64,000 bases of DNA from Cytobacillus oceanisediminis 2691 (GTDB lineage: Bacteria > Bacillota > Bacilli > Bacillales > Cytobacillaceae): the NCBI RefSeq assembly GCF_007678455.1, contig NZ_VEEP01000001.1:496001-560000 (forward strand). Reading direction: 5' to 3'. The translations under genes were made by a program, and so were the position numbers. Under the pieces are notes generated by a model that saw only the letters and a list, made by a program, of their open reading frames with translations, was not told where the DNA came from and did no database searches. Shown piece after piece: positions 16,039 to 25,371 of this stretch (positions are counted from its first letter, which is position 1; every line of letters starts with the position of its first letter).

Positions 16039-17580
16039 ATGACAACTGCAAAGACATTAACGGATACTTTACAGGAGAATGTCCAGCAAATTGAAGCTGG
16101 CGGCCACCCGAAATATCATGACAAGCTGGCTGAGCAAAATAAAATGTTCGTAAGAGATCGCTTGAATCTTTTATTTGACGAGGGAGTCTACGAGGAAGAT
16201 GGCAAGTTCGCCAATTTCCAGGCTGGGGACCTGCCTGCGGATGGCGTCGTGACAGCTATTGGCAAAATTGGCGGACAAACTGTTTGTGTCATGGCGAATG
16301 ATTCGACAGTAAAAGCAGGTTCATGGGGTGCCAGGACGGTTGAGAAGATCATCAGAATCCAAGAAACAGCTGAAAAGCTGAAGGTTCCTTTATTGTATCT
16401 TGTCGACTCGGCAGGAGCCCGTATCACTGACCAGCTTGATATGTTCCCGAACAGAAGGGGAGCAGGAAAGATTTTTTATAATCAGGTAAAATTGTCCGGT
16501 GTGATCCCGCAAATCTGCCTTCTATTCGGACCTTCCGCAGCAGGAGGGGCTTATATACCAGCGTTCTGCGATATCGTGATCATGGTGGACCAGAATGCAT
16601 CGATGTATCTTGGATCCCCAAGGATGGCGGAAAAAGTCATTGGCGAAAAGGTCACATTGGAGGAAATGGGCGGCGCCCGGATGCACTGCTCTGTGAGCGG
16701 TGTAGGCGATATGCTTGTCTACAGTGAGCAAGAAGCCATTGAAGCAGCGAAGCGGTATGTGAGTTATTTCCCTGCAAATTTCCAGTCCAAAACACCATTG
16801 ATTGAAGGAGTTGCTCCAAAGGCAGGAAGAAGCCTGGAAGAGATTGTTCCATTGAATCAAAATGCACCTTTTGACATGTATGAAGGAATCGATGCTTTGA
16901 TTGATGAGGGGAGTTTCTTTGAAATCAAAAAGCTGTTCGCCCCTGAAATCATAACAGGCCTTGCCCGCATCGACGGACGTGCTGTAGGAATCATCGCGAA
17001 CCAGCCGAAGGTAAAAGGCGGAGTTTTATTCGTTGATTCTGCCGATAAGGCGGCAAAATTCATCACACTCTGCGATGCGTTCCATATTCCATTGCTGTTC
17101 CTTGCAGATGTTCCAGGCTTCATGATTGGCACTAAGGTCGAAAGAGCAGGAATCATCCGCCATGGTGCAAAGCTGATTGCGGCGATGAGTTCAGCCACCG
17201 TACCAAAAATCTCTGTTATTGTACGAAAGGCATACGGTGCAGGCTTATATGCGATGGCAGGACCAGCATTCGAACCGGATTGCTGCATAGCGCTTCCTAC
17301 TGCGCAAATTGCGGTCATGGGTCCTGAAGCAGCTGTAAATGCGGTGTATTCAAATAAAATCAATCAAATCGAAGACCCGAAAGAAAAAATCGCTTTTGTC
17401 CATGAAAAGCATCAGGAATACAAAGAGAGCATTGACATTTATAAACTCGCTTCCGAACTGATCGTAGATGATATCGTCGCAGCGAACGATTTGAGGAATG
17501 CCCTGATCGATCGCTTCAAATTATATGAAACAAAGGACATGGAGTTCAGTGTCAGGAAACACCCTGTCTATCCTGTATAA
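16039..17580 (+). CDS. Acyl-CoA carboxylase, carboxyltransferase (beta) subunit
   Basis: The 513-aa enzyme moves carboxyl from biotin to an acyl-CoA (propionyl, methylcrotonyl or similar). Two crotonase-like halves are visible: the N half with LVDSAGARITDQ and GPSAAGGAYIPAFCD, and the C half with DVPGFMIGTKVERAGIIRHGA and YGAGLYAMAG. The family is YngE/PccB-like (about 507-515 aa). It sits 168 bp after the carrier gene behind an AGGAGGGG site. That gap (15871-16038) shows no clear terminator. Sequence alone does not decide the substrate, and no HMG-CoA lyase, acyl-CoA dehydrogenase or methylmalonyl mutase gene lies nearby. Confidence 0.9.
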   Translation: MTTAKTLTDTLQENVQQIEAGGHPKYHDKLAEQNKMFVRDRLNLLFDEGVYEEDGKFANFQAGDLPADGVVTAIGKIGGQTVCVMANDSTVKAGSWGARTVEKIIRIQETAEKLKVPLLYLVDSAGARITDQLDMFPNRRGAGKIFYNQVKLSGVIPQICLLFGPSAAGGAYIPAFCDIVIMVDQNASMYLGSPRMAEKVIGEKVTLEEMGGARMHCSVSGVGDMLVYSEQEAIEAAKRYVSYFPANFQSKTPLIEGVAPKAGRSLEEIVPLNQNAPFDMYEGIDALIDEGSFFEIKKLFAPEIITGLARIDGRAVGIIANQPKVKGGVLFVDSADKAAKFITLCDAFHIPLLFLADVPGFMIGTKVERAGIIRHGAKLIAAMSSATVPKISVIVRKAYGAGLYAMAGPAFEPDCCIALPTAQIAVMGPEAAVNAVYSNKINQIEDPKEKIAFVHEKHQEYKESIDIYKLASELIVDDIVAANDLRNALIDRFKLYETKDMEFSVRKHPVYPV

Positions 17581-17622
17581 AAAATGAAACGGAGATCCTT
17601 GAGGGTCTCCGTTTCATTTTTG
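17581..17622 (+). terminator. Terminator after the carboxylase genes
   Basis: AAATGAAACGGAGA and TCTCCGTTTCATTT form a 14-bp perfect stem around TCCTTGAGGG, followed by T residues. Confidence 0.9.
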
Positions 17623-17785
17623 GCCGTCTAGCAAATTAAATGAAAAATCCTTAATCCTTTCTTCCTAAGTGGCATTTGTTTCTGCTAAAATATGACTAAA
17701 GATCTTACTATTGATTACACATGTGATAGATTTTCAGGAGATGCACAAGTTGATTGTGTGCTGACTCCTTCAATGAGGGGCTTTT

Positions 17786-18682
17786 ATGAAGATAGCGATA
17801 ATTGGCGGCGGTTCATTAGGTTTATTATTCTCCTATTACCTCGGAATCAAAAACGAAGTTTCCATCTATACGAGGACAAAAGAGCAAGCAGAACAGATCA
17901 ACAAAAATGGAGTGCATCTGATAAAAGGCGGCATAGCGCAGCCTCCGCTCAAGGTTTCGGCTGCGGCCATCCAGGAGTGGCAAGGAAAAGAAGAGTTTAC
18001 TGTTGTGGCAGTGAAGCAATATCAGCTCCCTGGACTAATGGATGAGCTCAAGATGAATGCCCGAAACAGCATCCTCTTTCTGCAAAACGGATACGGCCAT
18101 ATAAAGCTGCTCTCGGAGATTACTGCGCCTGATATTTATGTGGGATCGGTCGAACATGGAGCAGTAAGGGCTAATGAATATACAGTTCAGCATAATGGCA
18201 TCGGAGTCACCAGAACTGCAGTATACCGCGGAGAAGCCCATCTTCTCAGAGAATTGCCGATGAATGTTCCTGATGACTTTCCAGTACACTTAGAATCTGA
18301 TTATAAAGAGATGCTCATCAAGAAGCTGGTGGTCAATGCTGTCATCAATCCATTGACTGCAATCCTGAAAGTCAGGAATGGCGAGCTGATCGATAATCCC
18401 TTTTACTTTGAGATCTTCAAGCAACTGTTTGAGGAGTGTGCCCTTGTCCTTGGTCTGGAACATAAGGAAGACTACCTCCAGAACCTGATGACGGTATGCG
18501 CAAAAACAGCAAATAACCATTCATCCATGTATAAGGATATTGAAAATGGCAGACAGACTGAGATTGACGCCATCCTTGGTTACTTGCTCGAATTATCAAT
18601 AAGCAAAAATATCAAAGCTCCGTTAATACATAACTATTATCATTGCATCAAGGGGAAGGAGCAAGAAAGGGAGGGAGCATGA
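17786..18682 (+). CDS. panE: 2-dehydropantoate 2-reductase (ketopantoate reductase)
   Basis: PanE reduces ketopantoate to pantoate with NADPH in pantothenate/CoA synthesis. The 298-aa protein has the Rossmann loop IGGGSLGLLFSYYL (residues 6-19) and the C-terminal domain helix KKLVVNAVINPLTAIL, where the Lys and Asn are the family's active-site residues. It matches B. subtilis ylbQ by synteny. Its last bases overlap the ATG of the next gene. A plus-frame ORF beginning at 17692 only overlaps its start in another frame and is not real. Confidence 0.9.
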   Translation: MKIAIIGGGSLGLLFSYYLGIKNEVSIYTRTKEQAEQINKNGVHLIKGGIAQPPLKVSAAAIQEWQGKEEFTVVAVKQYQLPGLMDELKMNARNSILFLQNGYGHIKLLSEITAPDIYVGSVEHGAVRANEYTVQHNGIGVTRTAVYRGEAHLLRELPMNVPDDFPVHLESDYKEMLIKKLVVNAVINPLTAILKVRNGELIDNPFYFEIFKQLFEECALVLGLEHKEDYLQNLMTVCAKTANNHSSMYKDIENGRQTEIDAILGYLLELSISKNIKAPLIHNYYHCIKGKEQEREGA

Positions 18683-19071
18683 TGCCTGGATTCTTCTCCG
18701 CACTTGTTGCCGCATTGATCACAGTGCCAATAATTGGCTATCTCGCTGTGTTCATCATCACCAAACAAATCACGGGAAACCATCGTCGTTCTGTCAATCT
18801 GGCCATTGACTTCAGTACTTTTTTGCTAGTACTGTCTGTCCATTTTTTGATCCTGACCATTTGGGGAAAATCCTTTTTTTGGCTCATACTGATCATTTTA
18901 TTTGGCTTGGCGGCCATATTCGTCTGGATCCATTGGCAATATAAAGAGGAAATCGTCATGCCAAAGGTATTTAAGGGTTTTTGGCGGTTTAATTTTCTGC
19001 TTTTCAGTTCGGCTTATATCATCCTTGTGCTATTTGGATTGTATAAGCGCCTGATGTTCCTGTTTGCTTGA
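18679..19071 (+). CDS. DUF3397 family membrane protein
   Basis: The 130-aa protein is almost entirely hydrophobic, with four predicted membrane helices (residues about 5-27, 40-58, 62-80, 98-125) and short basic loops. This matches the Bacillaceae DUF3397 family often found between panE and bshC. ATG at 18679 has GGGAGGG just upstream and overlaps the panE stop (ATGA), implying translational coupling. The longer frame from 18643 lies inside panE. The function is unknown. Confidence 0.85.
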   Translation: MMPGFFSALVAALITVPIIGYLAVFIITKQITGNHRRSVNLAIDFSTFLLVLSVHFLILTIWGKSFFWLILIILFGLAAIFVWIHWQYKEEIVMPKVFKGFWRFNFLLFSSAYIILVLFGLYKRLMFLFA

Positions 19072-19075
19072 CCCG

Positions 19076-19111
19076 ATGTTGGACCGTCTCTTCGAAGGTC
19101 CAGCATTTTTT
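19076..19111 (+). terminator. Terminator after panE-DUF3397
   Basis: ATGTTGGACC and GGTCCAGCAT pair across GTCTCTTCGAA, followed by TTTTTT. Confidence 0.85.
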
Positions 19112-19295
19112 GATTCCTGCAAACCGAACGGAGCAAAAGCCTGCTGCACCGAAATTAACCAAGAGTAGGACAGCTTCTATTCAAAAAAAACCTTGATTTT
19201 AGAAATTTCGAAAGGCAAAGTTTTTTTCTTTTCATTTCAAACAATGCTATACTCATTACAGTGAAAATTGTTAACGAGAAAGGAAGTACGAGTTA

Positions 19296-20930
19296 ATGGA
19301 GATGTTGAATCTCTCACTTCCGGCTGCGAACCGGTTTGCGACAGATTACCTTACAGGGAGCCCTGAACTTCAGAGGTTCTTTCATTATAATTTTACAGAC
19401 GAAAATTCATATATTCATCGCCTTGATGAATTGAAAAATAGAAGTTTCATGAGACAGGAACTTGCCGACCATATTCAGACATTCATGTCCAGATATGCGG
19501 AGTCTGATCGAATTGCTGAGAATATCGGGAAACTCAGGAAGGAAAACAGCGTTGCGGTTATCGGCGGCCAGCAGGCGGGTATCCTGACGGGGCCGCTCTA
19601 TACGATCCATAAGGTGATTTCAATTATCAAGCTGGCTGAACAGAAAGAGCAGGAGCTTGGCGTCCCGGTGGTACCGGTATTTTGGATTGCAGGTGAAGAC
19701 CATGACTACCAGGAAGTCAATCATGTTTACGTCATGAAGGACAACAGGCAGGAGAAATGGGTCTACCCGGAAAAGAATCTCGAGAAAAAGATGATTTCCG
19801 AAGTGTGTATCAACCGGGATCTTTGTTATTCCTGGGTTGAGGAAATCATTGAAACCTACGGCGAAACAAAACACACGAAAGAAGTATTATCCTTTGCCCT
19901 GGAATCCTTGAAGAAAGCGGAATCCCTCGTGGACTTTTTTGCGACGATCATCATGGAGCTTTTCAAGGATTCTGGCCTGCTGATTGTTGATTCAGGGAAT
20001 AAAGACCTGCGCAAGCTTGAAAAAGAATATTTTATCAATCAAATTAAAAATCATCGTGAAATCACTTCCGCGGTCCTTGGCCAGCAAGAAAAGACCAAAG
20101 CGGCAGGCTTTTCTAATATGATTGATATCAATGAAAATACGGCGAACCTGTTCTTTTATGATGAACATGTAAATGAACGTATTTTGCTTCAATTTGACCC
20201 ACAAAATGGAGGGTTTGCAGGTAAAAATCGCGAAGTCAGCTTCACATATGATGAACTGATGGAGATTGCGAATGAGTTTCCGGAAAAACTCAGCAATAAT
20301 GTCGTGACCCGTCCGTTAATGCAGGAATGGCTTTTCCCGACGCTTGCCTTCATAGGAGGTCCTGGAGAAATTGCCTACTGGGCAGAGCTGAAACTTGTCT
20401 TCGAGCATTTCGGTGTCCAGATGCCTCCGCTTGTCCCAAGACTGAATATCACCTTATTGGAAAGATCGATTGAATCTGACCTGAACGAATTGAAATTGGA
20501 TCTAAAAGAAGTGTTGATTTCAGGCACAAGCGGACATGAACTAAAATTCATCGACTCACTGAAGGATCGGGAAGTAGAAGAGTTATTCGGTAAGGTTAAA
20601 GGGATGCTGTCAGATCAATATCATCTCATCCGTGAAAAATCAAACGGAATCGATCCGGTATTATTGCCAATGCTGCAAAAGAACGAATCAATCCTGCTGA
20701 ATCAAATTAAGTTCATGGAGGATAAAATTGTAGAGGCAATCTGCCAAAAAAATGACCATATCCTTCGAAAGTTCTCTAGAGTGGAGAATGCACTAAGACC
20801 AGGCGGGGCGCCACAAGAAAGAGTATGGAATCCTTTCTATTACCTGAATAAGTATGGTTTGGAACTAGTTCCGGAATTATTAAAGCTGCAGTTTAGGTTC
20901 GATGGAACCCATAAAATCATAAAACTATAA
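19296..20930 (+). CDS. bshC: BshC, bacillithiol biosynthesis cysteine-adding enzyme
   Basis: BshC adds cysteine to GlcN-malate in the last step of bacillithiol synthesis, the main low-molecular-weight thiol of Bacilli. The 544-aa protein (B. subtilis YllA 539 aa) shows the Rossmann-like core with AVIGGQQAGILTGPLYTIHK and PVFWIAGEDHDYQEVNHV, and the C-terminal coiled coil followed by RVWNPFYYLNKYG. AAAGGAAG precedes the ATG. It is a single gene between two terminators. Its position before mraZ is conserved in Bacillus. Confidence 0.95.
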   Translation: MEMLNLSLPAANRFATDYLTGSPELQRFFHYNFTDENSYIHRLDELKNRSFMRQELADHIQTFMSRYAESDRIAENIGKLRKENSVAVIGGQQAGILTGPLYTIHKVISIIKLAEQKEQELGVPVVPVFWIAGEDHDYQEVNHVYVMKDNRQEKWVYPEKNLEKKMISEVCINRDLCYSWVEEIIETYGETKHTKEVLSFALESLKKAESLVDFFATIIMELFKDSGLLIVDSGNKDLRKLEKEYFINQIKNHREITSAVLGQQEKTKAAGFSNMIDINENTANLFFYDEHVNERILLQFDPQNGGFAGKNREVSFTYDELMEIANEFPEKLSNNVVTRPLMQEWLFPTLAFIGGPGEIAYWAELKLVFEHFGVQMPPLVPRLNITLLERSIESDLNELKLDLKEVLISGTSGHELKFIDSLKDREVEELFGKVKGMLSDQYHLIREKSNGIDPVLLPMLQKNESILLNQIKFMEDKIVEAICQKNDHILRKFSRVENALRPGGAPQERVWNPFYYLNKYGLELVPELLKLQFRFDGTHKIIKL

Positions 20931-20934
20931 AATT

Positions 20935-20969
20935 GAGTTCCATCCTTTTCGGATGGGGCTTTTTTTTCG
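20935..20969 (+). terminator. Terminator after bshC
   Basis: GAGTTCCATCC and GGATGGGGCTT pair around TTTTC, with a run of T following. Confidence 0.85.
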
Positions 20970-20991
20970 TTCGGGGGTGGTTTCAAAATAC

Positions 20992-21097
20992 GGGTGAAAG
21001 TGCAATTTTTACAGGTGTTGGTGCAATTATTTAGGGTGAAGGTTCAATTGTCGAGGGTGACAGTGCAATTACTATTACTATTGATTTCAGTGCAATT
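20992..21097. repeat. 21-bp period direct repeats with a GTGCAATT core
   Basis: Four units start at 20992, 21013, 21034 and 21055, exactly 21 bp apart, each with (A/G)GGTGAAAGTGCAATT or a close variant. A fifth core, GTGCAATT at 21090, is 27 bp on. Cores are at 21000, 21021, 21042, 21063 and 21090. The set lies in the 339-bp gap between the bshC terminator and mraZ. The 5-bp flanking parts are variable. No protein frame is supported. Confidence 0.85.
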
Positions 21098-21220
21098 AAT
21101 GGTTCCTGTTGTTCATTGGCAGTCTTCGATTGTCCATCAACTGGCAATTAAAAATATAAAAAAGTAAGAAATAACAAAGGAATTTGGGTTGGTGGAGAGA
21201 ATATTTAAAATAAGGTGGTG

Positions 21221-21262
21221 AAAAGTGGGGGAATGTGGTACATTGTATTTAGAAAGTGGGGG
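21221..21262 (+). promoter_or_regulatory. Candidate MraZ-binding repeats
   Basis: AAAGTGGGGG occurs at 21222 and again at 21253, 31 bp apart (about three helical turns), directly ahead of the mraZ ATG; AAGGTGGTG lies just before the first. MraZ of other bacteria binds repeated TGGG or AAAGTGK motifs upstream of its own gene. The second copy also overlaps the ribosome site. Confidence 0.55.
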
Positions 21263-21269
21263 TAGTGGC

Positions 21270-21701
21270 ATGTTCATGGGTGAATACCATCATAATGTGG
21301 ATAGCAAAGGACGATTGATCATCCCTGCCAAGGTCCGTGAAAATCTTGGAGAAATGTTCATTCTTACCCGTGGACTTGACCAGTGTTTATTTGGTTACCC
21401 CGTTTCTGAATGGTCAGTGATCGAAGAAAAACTTAAAGGACTTCCGCTGACTAAAAAAGATGCACGTGCATTTACCCGTTTTTTCTTTTCGGGTGCTACC
21501 GAGAGTGAAATTGACAAACAGGGGAGAGTCAATATTCCTTCCCCGCTGATGCAATACGCCAAGCTTGAGAAAGAATGTGTGATTTTAGGTGTTTCCAATC
21601 GAATTGAAATTTGGAGCAAAGCCATCTGGGAAGAATATTTCGCAGAATCTGAGGAATCTTTTGCTGAAATTGCGGAAAATATGATTGGATTTGATATTTA
21701 A
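21270..21701 (+). CDS. mraZ: MraZ, transcriptional regulator of the dcw cluster
   Basis: MraZ is an AbrB-fold DNA-binding protein that forms rings and represses the mra/dcw operon that it heads. The start at 21270 gives 143 aa, the family length, beginning [20 protein letters not shown]; the second fold repeat ([18 protein letters not shown]) follows at about residue 80. A GTG at 21225 would add 15 non-conserved residues and overlap the AAAGTGGGGG repeats. rsmH follows after 57 bp. Confidence 0.95.
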   Translation: MFMGEYHHNVDSKGRLIIPAKVRENLGEMFILTRGLDQCLFGYPVSEWSVIEEKLKGLPLTKKDARAFTRFFFSGATESEIDKQGRVNIPSPLMQYAKLEKECVILGVSNRIEIWSKAIWEEYFAESEESFAEIAENMIGFDI

Positions 21702-21758
21702 GGGTAACATTATTCTGATATAATATTACCTGCTCCTCGATTGGAAAGGTGGATCATG

Positions 21759-22697
21759 ATGTTCAAACATACAACAGTTTTACTGGAAGAAACAGTAGAC
21801 GGGCTCAATATCAAGCCTGACGGTACATACGTGGATTGCACTCTCGGTGGCGCAGGCCACAGTGAATTGATTTTGTCCAGGCTTTCGGAAAAAGGAAAGC
21901 TATATGCATTTGACCAGGACGATGTCGCGATTGCAAATGCGAAAGAAAAGCTTGCAGCTTACGGCGACAGGCTGACAATCATTAAAAGTAATTTTCTTTA
22001 TCTGCAGGACGAGCTTGAAAAATTGGGTGTAAAAGAAGTTGATGGGATTCTATATGATTTGGGAGTTTCCTCACCGCAGCTAGATACTCCGGAACGCGGC
22101 TTCAGCTACCACCACGATGCTCCGCTCGATATGCGGATGGACCAGGATGCAGCATTGTCCGCTTACGATGTCATTAATGAATGGCCATATGAAAAATTGG
22201 TCAAAATCTTTTTCCAGTACGGAGAAGAGAAATTCTCAAAACAAATTGCCCGCAAAATCGAGGCCGCAAGGGAAAACAAGCCGATTGAGACCACTAGTGA
22301 ACTGGTCGAGTTGATTAAAGATGCAATTCCTGCACCTGCAAGGAGAAAAGGCGGCCATCCCGCCAAAAGGGTTTTCCAGGCAGTCAGGATCGCGGTAAAT
22401 GATGAACTTGGTGTTTTTGAAAAGTCACTGGAGCAGGCAATCGAACTTTTATCCGTAGGAGGAAGGATCAGTGTCATCACCTTCCACTCACTCGAAGACA
22501 GGATTTGTAAGGTAACCTTGAAAAAAGCGAGCGAAACACCGCCGCTTCCACCAGGTCTGCCAATCATTCCGGATGAGTTTCAGCCTAAATTGAAGCTGAT
22601 TACTAGAAAACCAATCCTTCCGTCCGAGGAAGAGCTCGAGTTCAATAACCGGGCAAGATCGGCAAAACTGCGGATAGCTGAAAAAGTAAAAAACTAA
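21759..22697 (+). CDS. rsmH: RsmH, 16S rRNA (cytosine1402-N4)-methyltransferase
   Basis: RsmH (MraW) uses S-adenosylmethionine to methylate C1402 in the ribosomal P site. The 312-aa protein (family about 311) has [10 protein letters not shown] (SAM loop), the [10 protein letters not shown] motif and the C-terminal VISFHSLED-like [11 protein letters not shown] chose the second ATG at 21759 because AAGGTGG is spaced 6 nt from it and [11 protein letters not shown] is the usual start. A TGATATAAT extended -10 lies at 21717-21725, so a secondary promoter is possible. Confidence 0.95.
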   Translation: MFKHTTVLLEETVDGLNIKPDGTYVDCTLGGAGHSELILSRLSEKGKLYAFDQDDVAIANAKEKLAAYGDRLTIIKSNFLYLQDELEKLGVKEVDGILYDLGVSSPQLDTPERGFSYHHDAPLDMRMDQDAALSAYDVINEWPYEKLVKIFFQYGEEKFSKQIARKIEAARENKPIETTSELVELIKDAIPAPARRKGGHPAKRVFQAVRIAVNDELGVFEKSLEQAIELLSVGGRISVITFHSLEDRICKVTLKKASETPPLPPGLPIIPDEFQPKLKLITRKPILPSEEELEFNNRARSAKLRIAEKVKN

Positions 22698-22731
22698 AAA
22701 TAAAAATATAAAATTTTCAGGAGGGAAAATG

Positions 22732-23100
22732 ATGAGCAATCTGGCTACAAAATTGCAGCAGGAACAGCAGCATCGTACAGTTCAGGCACCAGCAAAAGCA
22801 CCGGTAAAAGCACCTGCGAAAAGAAATTCGATTTTAACGCCCGGTGAAAAAATCCTGATGTTTGTCTTCGGAGCAATCGTATGCTTCGGCGCAACATTCA
22901 TGGTATCAAAACAGGCAGCCATTTATGCAGTCAACAAAGAAATCCAGATTATTGAAGGCGATATTCAGGAGCAGCAAAAGGTTAATAGTGACCTTGAAGT
23001 CCAGATTAGCGAATTAAGTACCTATGAAAGAATCAAAAAGGTGACAGAAAAGCTCGGCCTAACATTGAATGAAAACAATGTTAAAGGTGTGGAAAACTGA
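22732..23100 (+). CDS. ftsL: FtsL, cell-division septum protein
   Basis: FtsL is a bitopic membrane protein that forms the divisome complex with DivIC and DivIB and activates the septal synthase. The protein has a cytoplasmic N-tail with an Ala/Pro/Lys repeat (APAKAPVKAPAK), a membrane segment at about residues 40-60 and an extracellular leucine-zipper coil (VNKEIQIIEGDIQEQQ). ATG at 22732 suits AGGAGGG better than the adjacent ATG at 22729. It overlaps pbpB by one base (TGATG). Confidence 0.92.
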   Translation: MSNLATKLQQEQQHRTVQAPAKAPVKAPAKRNSILTPGEKILMFVFGAIVCFGATFMVSKQAAIYAVNKEIQIIEGDIQEQQKVNSDLEVQISELSTYERIKKVTEKLGLTLNENNVKGVEN

Positions 23101-25313
23101 TGATCAAGAAACAGCCAAATATGAATGCAGGAGCAGCGGTATTATTCGTAATATTCAGCCTGCTCTTTTTTATCTTGATTTTCAGGTTTGTCTCCATCCA
23201 GGTCACAGGTGAAGTTCATGGACAAGCACTGGCAGCAAGAGCGCAGCAGAAATATTCCAATGAGAAAGTCATCGAGGCTGTCAGAGGCACGATTTTTGAC
23301 CGCAAAGGCGAAGTAGTTGCGGAAGACACCACTTCCTATACGCTCGTCGCCATCCTTGATGAATCGGTGACAACGAATAAAAAGAAGCCGAAACATGTTA
23401 AAGACCCGGCAAAAACAGCCGCTGTACTGGCGAAGTATATCGATATGAGCGAGTCGGATATATACAAGAGACTTACAAAAGATGGCGCATGGCAGGTTGA
23501 ATTTGGAAAGGCTGGCCGCGATATTACCCACCAGACCAAGCGGGAAATAGAAGAGGAAAAGCTGCCGGGAATTACTTTTTTACGAGATTCAAAGAGATTC
23601 TATCCAAATGGTGTATTTTCATCACATTTAGTAGGCTTTGTTGAGAATGAAGAAACAGAGGATCACAAAACAATTACTACTGGCAAGCTAGGTGTAGAAA
23701 AAACATTAAATGATGAATTGACTGGTGAAAATGGTTCCGTAAACTTCAAAAGTGATTTATGGGGATTCCTTCTTCCAGGTGCAGAAGAAAAAGTAACTCC
23801 CGCAAAAGATGGCGATGATATTTATCTGACGATTGATAAAAAAATCCAGACTTTTGTAGAGGATGCCGTCGATCGAGTTGATAAGGAGTATAAGCCTAAA
23901 AAAATCCTGGCTGTCGTTGCTGACCCTAAAACTGGCGAAATACTTGCAATGGCCCAGCGTCCTACCTTCCACCCTACTACAAGGGATGGGTTAGATAAAA
24001 GCTGGCATAACGAGATTGTTGAAACACCTCTTGAGCCCGGCTCAACCATGAAGGTTTTCACGCTCGCTGCAGCTGTTCAAGAGAAAAAATGGAATCCAGG
24101 TGAGCTCTATAAATCAGGATCCTATAAAGTTACTGAAAAATCAGGGAGTATTGGTGACCACAATGGGCGTCAGGGATGGGGAACGATTACCTATCTTGAA
24201 GGTATACAGCGTTCGTCTAACGTGGCAGTTGCCAAATTAGTAAATGAGAAAATCGGCACTGAAAAATTCCGGGAATACCTGACCAAGTTTGGATTTGATA
24301 ACCCTACTGGCATAGAATTGCCAAATGAAGCTGTTGGAAAAATCCAGTATAAGTGGCCGATTGAAAAAATAACCACTTCTTATGGCCAAGGTTCGACAGT
24401 GACTCCAATCCAGCTGATTCAGGCTGCTACTGCCGTTGCCAATGACGGAACGATGATGAAGCCTAGAGTAATTGATAAAATAGTTGACCCGAACACTGGT
24501 AAGATAGTAAAACAAACTGAACCCGAGGCTGTTGGCAAGCCGATATCCGCTGAAACAGCCAAAGAGGTTCGCGATGTACTTGAAACAGTTATTACCTCAG
24601 AGCACGGTACGGGTAAATCATATGCAATTGATGGTTATAAGATTGCCGGGAAAACAGGCACTGCGAACCTTACTGAAAATGGTAAATATCTTAACGGGCC
24701 TAGCGACTATCTATTCTCATTCCTCGGCATGGCTCCAAAAGATGATCCTAAGCTGATTGTTTATGTTGCGGTTCAACAGCCTGAAATTGACCACTATTAC
24801 AAAGGTTCGATTCCAACATCTATGATATTCAAATCAGTGATGCAGAGCAGTCTTCAGTATCTGAATATAAAGCCTGCTTCCATGGAAAAGGCTGATTCAA
24901 GTTCTGTACCAGATGTAACCGGGATGGAAACTGGTGAAGCAAAGAAGCTGCTTGAGTCCAAAGGGTTTGAGACCGTAGTCATTGGTGATGGGAATCAGGT
25001 GGAAGAACAATTGCCAAAAGCTGATATAGTATCTCTTGAAGGAGAAAAGATCATTATAAAAGCTTCAGGCACCATGACATACCCGGATCTGACAGACTGG
25101 TCGCTAAGGGATGTCATGAAGCTCACCCAACTAACTGGGGTTAAGCTAAATAAAGCCGGAAGCGGATATGTGACAAAACAGAGCCTGAAACCGGGCTTGC
25201 CGATCAATGAAGGAGAAAACCTTATTGTTCAGCTCGAAACACCGCTGCAGCAATTCGAGAACTCCTTAAAAAAAGAAGAAGATAGTGAGGAAACAGAGGA
25301 AGTTGGCGGCTGA
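23100..25313 (+). CDS. pbpB: PBP2B, septal D,D-transpeptidase with PASTA domains
   Basis: PBP2B cross-links septal peptidoglycan and is essential for division. The 737-aa class B PBP has a membrane anchor (residues about 12-32), the dimerisation domain with RGTIFDRKGEVVAED, and a transpeptidase with Ser315 in EPGSTMK, RSSN (SxN) and KTGTA. Two C-terminal PASTA repeats follow (VPDVTGMETGEAKKLL; YPDLTDWSLRDVMKL) and an acidic tail. It is coupled to ftsL by a 1-base overlap. B. subtilis PBP2B is 716 aa. A terminator overlaps its 3' end. Confidence 0.95.
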   Translation: MIKKQPNMNAGAAVLFVIFSLLFFILIFRFVSIQVTGEVHGQALAARAQQKYSNEKVIEAVRGTIFDRKGEVVAEDTTSYTLVAILDESVTTNKKKPKHVKDPAKTAAVLAKYIDMSESDIYKRLTKDGAWQVEFGKAGRDITHQTKREIEEEKLPGITFLRDSKRFYPNGVFSSHLVGFVENEETEDHKTITTGKLGVEKTLNDELTGENGSVNFKSDLWGFLLPGAEEKVTPAKDGDDIYLTIDKKIQTFVEDAVDRVDKEYKPKKILAVVADPKTGEILAMAQRPTFHPTTRDGLDKSWHNEIVETPLEPGSTMKVFTLAAAVQEKKWNPGELYKSGSYKVTEKSGSIGDHNGRQGWGTITYLEGIQRSSNVAVAKLVNEKIGTEKFREYLTKFGFDNPTGIELPNEAVGKIQYKWPIEKITTSYGQGSTVTPIQLIQAATAVANDGTMMKPRVIDKIVDPNTGKIVKQTEPEAVGKPISAETAKEVRDVLETVITSEHGTGKSYAIDGYKIAGKTGTANLTENGKYLNGPSDYLFSFLGMAPKDDPKLIVYVAVQQPEIDHYYKGSIPTSMIFKSVMQSSLQYLNIKPASMEKADSSSVPDVTGMETGEAKKLLESKGFETVVIGDGNQVEEQLPKADIVSLEGEKIIIKASGTMTYPDLTDWSLRDVMKLTQLTGVKLNKAGSGYVTKQSLKPGLPINEGENLIVQLETPLQQFENSLKKEEDSEETEEVGG

Positions 25314-25332
25314 GCCCTTCCTCTGTTTTTTT
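25291..25332 (+). terminator. Terminator at the end of pbpB
   Basis: AACAGAGGAAG and CTTCCTCTGTT pair with T7 following. The 5' arm lies in the last pbpB codons, so it separates mraZ-pbpB from spoVD. Confidence 0.85.
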
Positions 25333-25371
25333 GTGTTTAGTATTTGAAGCAATCAGACAAAACCCATCCGG

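Noticed and set aside
17692-18045. 117-codon plus-strand ORF overlapping the panE start
   Set aside because: It is in another frame of panE, and no ribosome site precedes its start.
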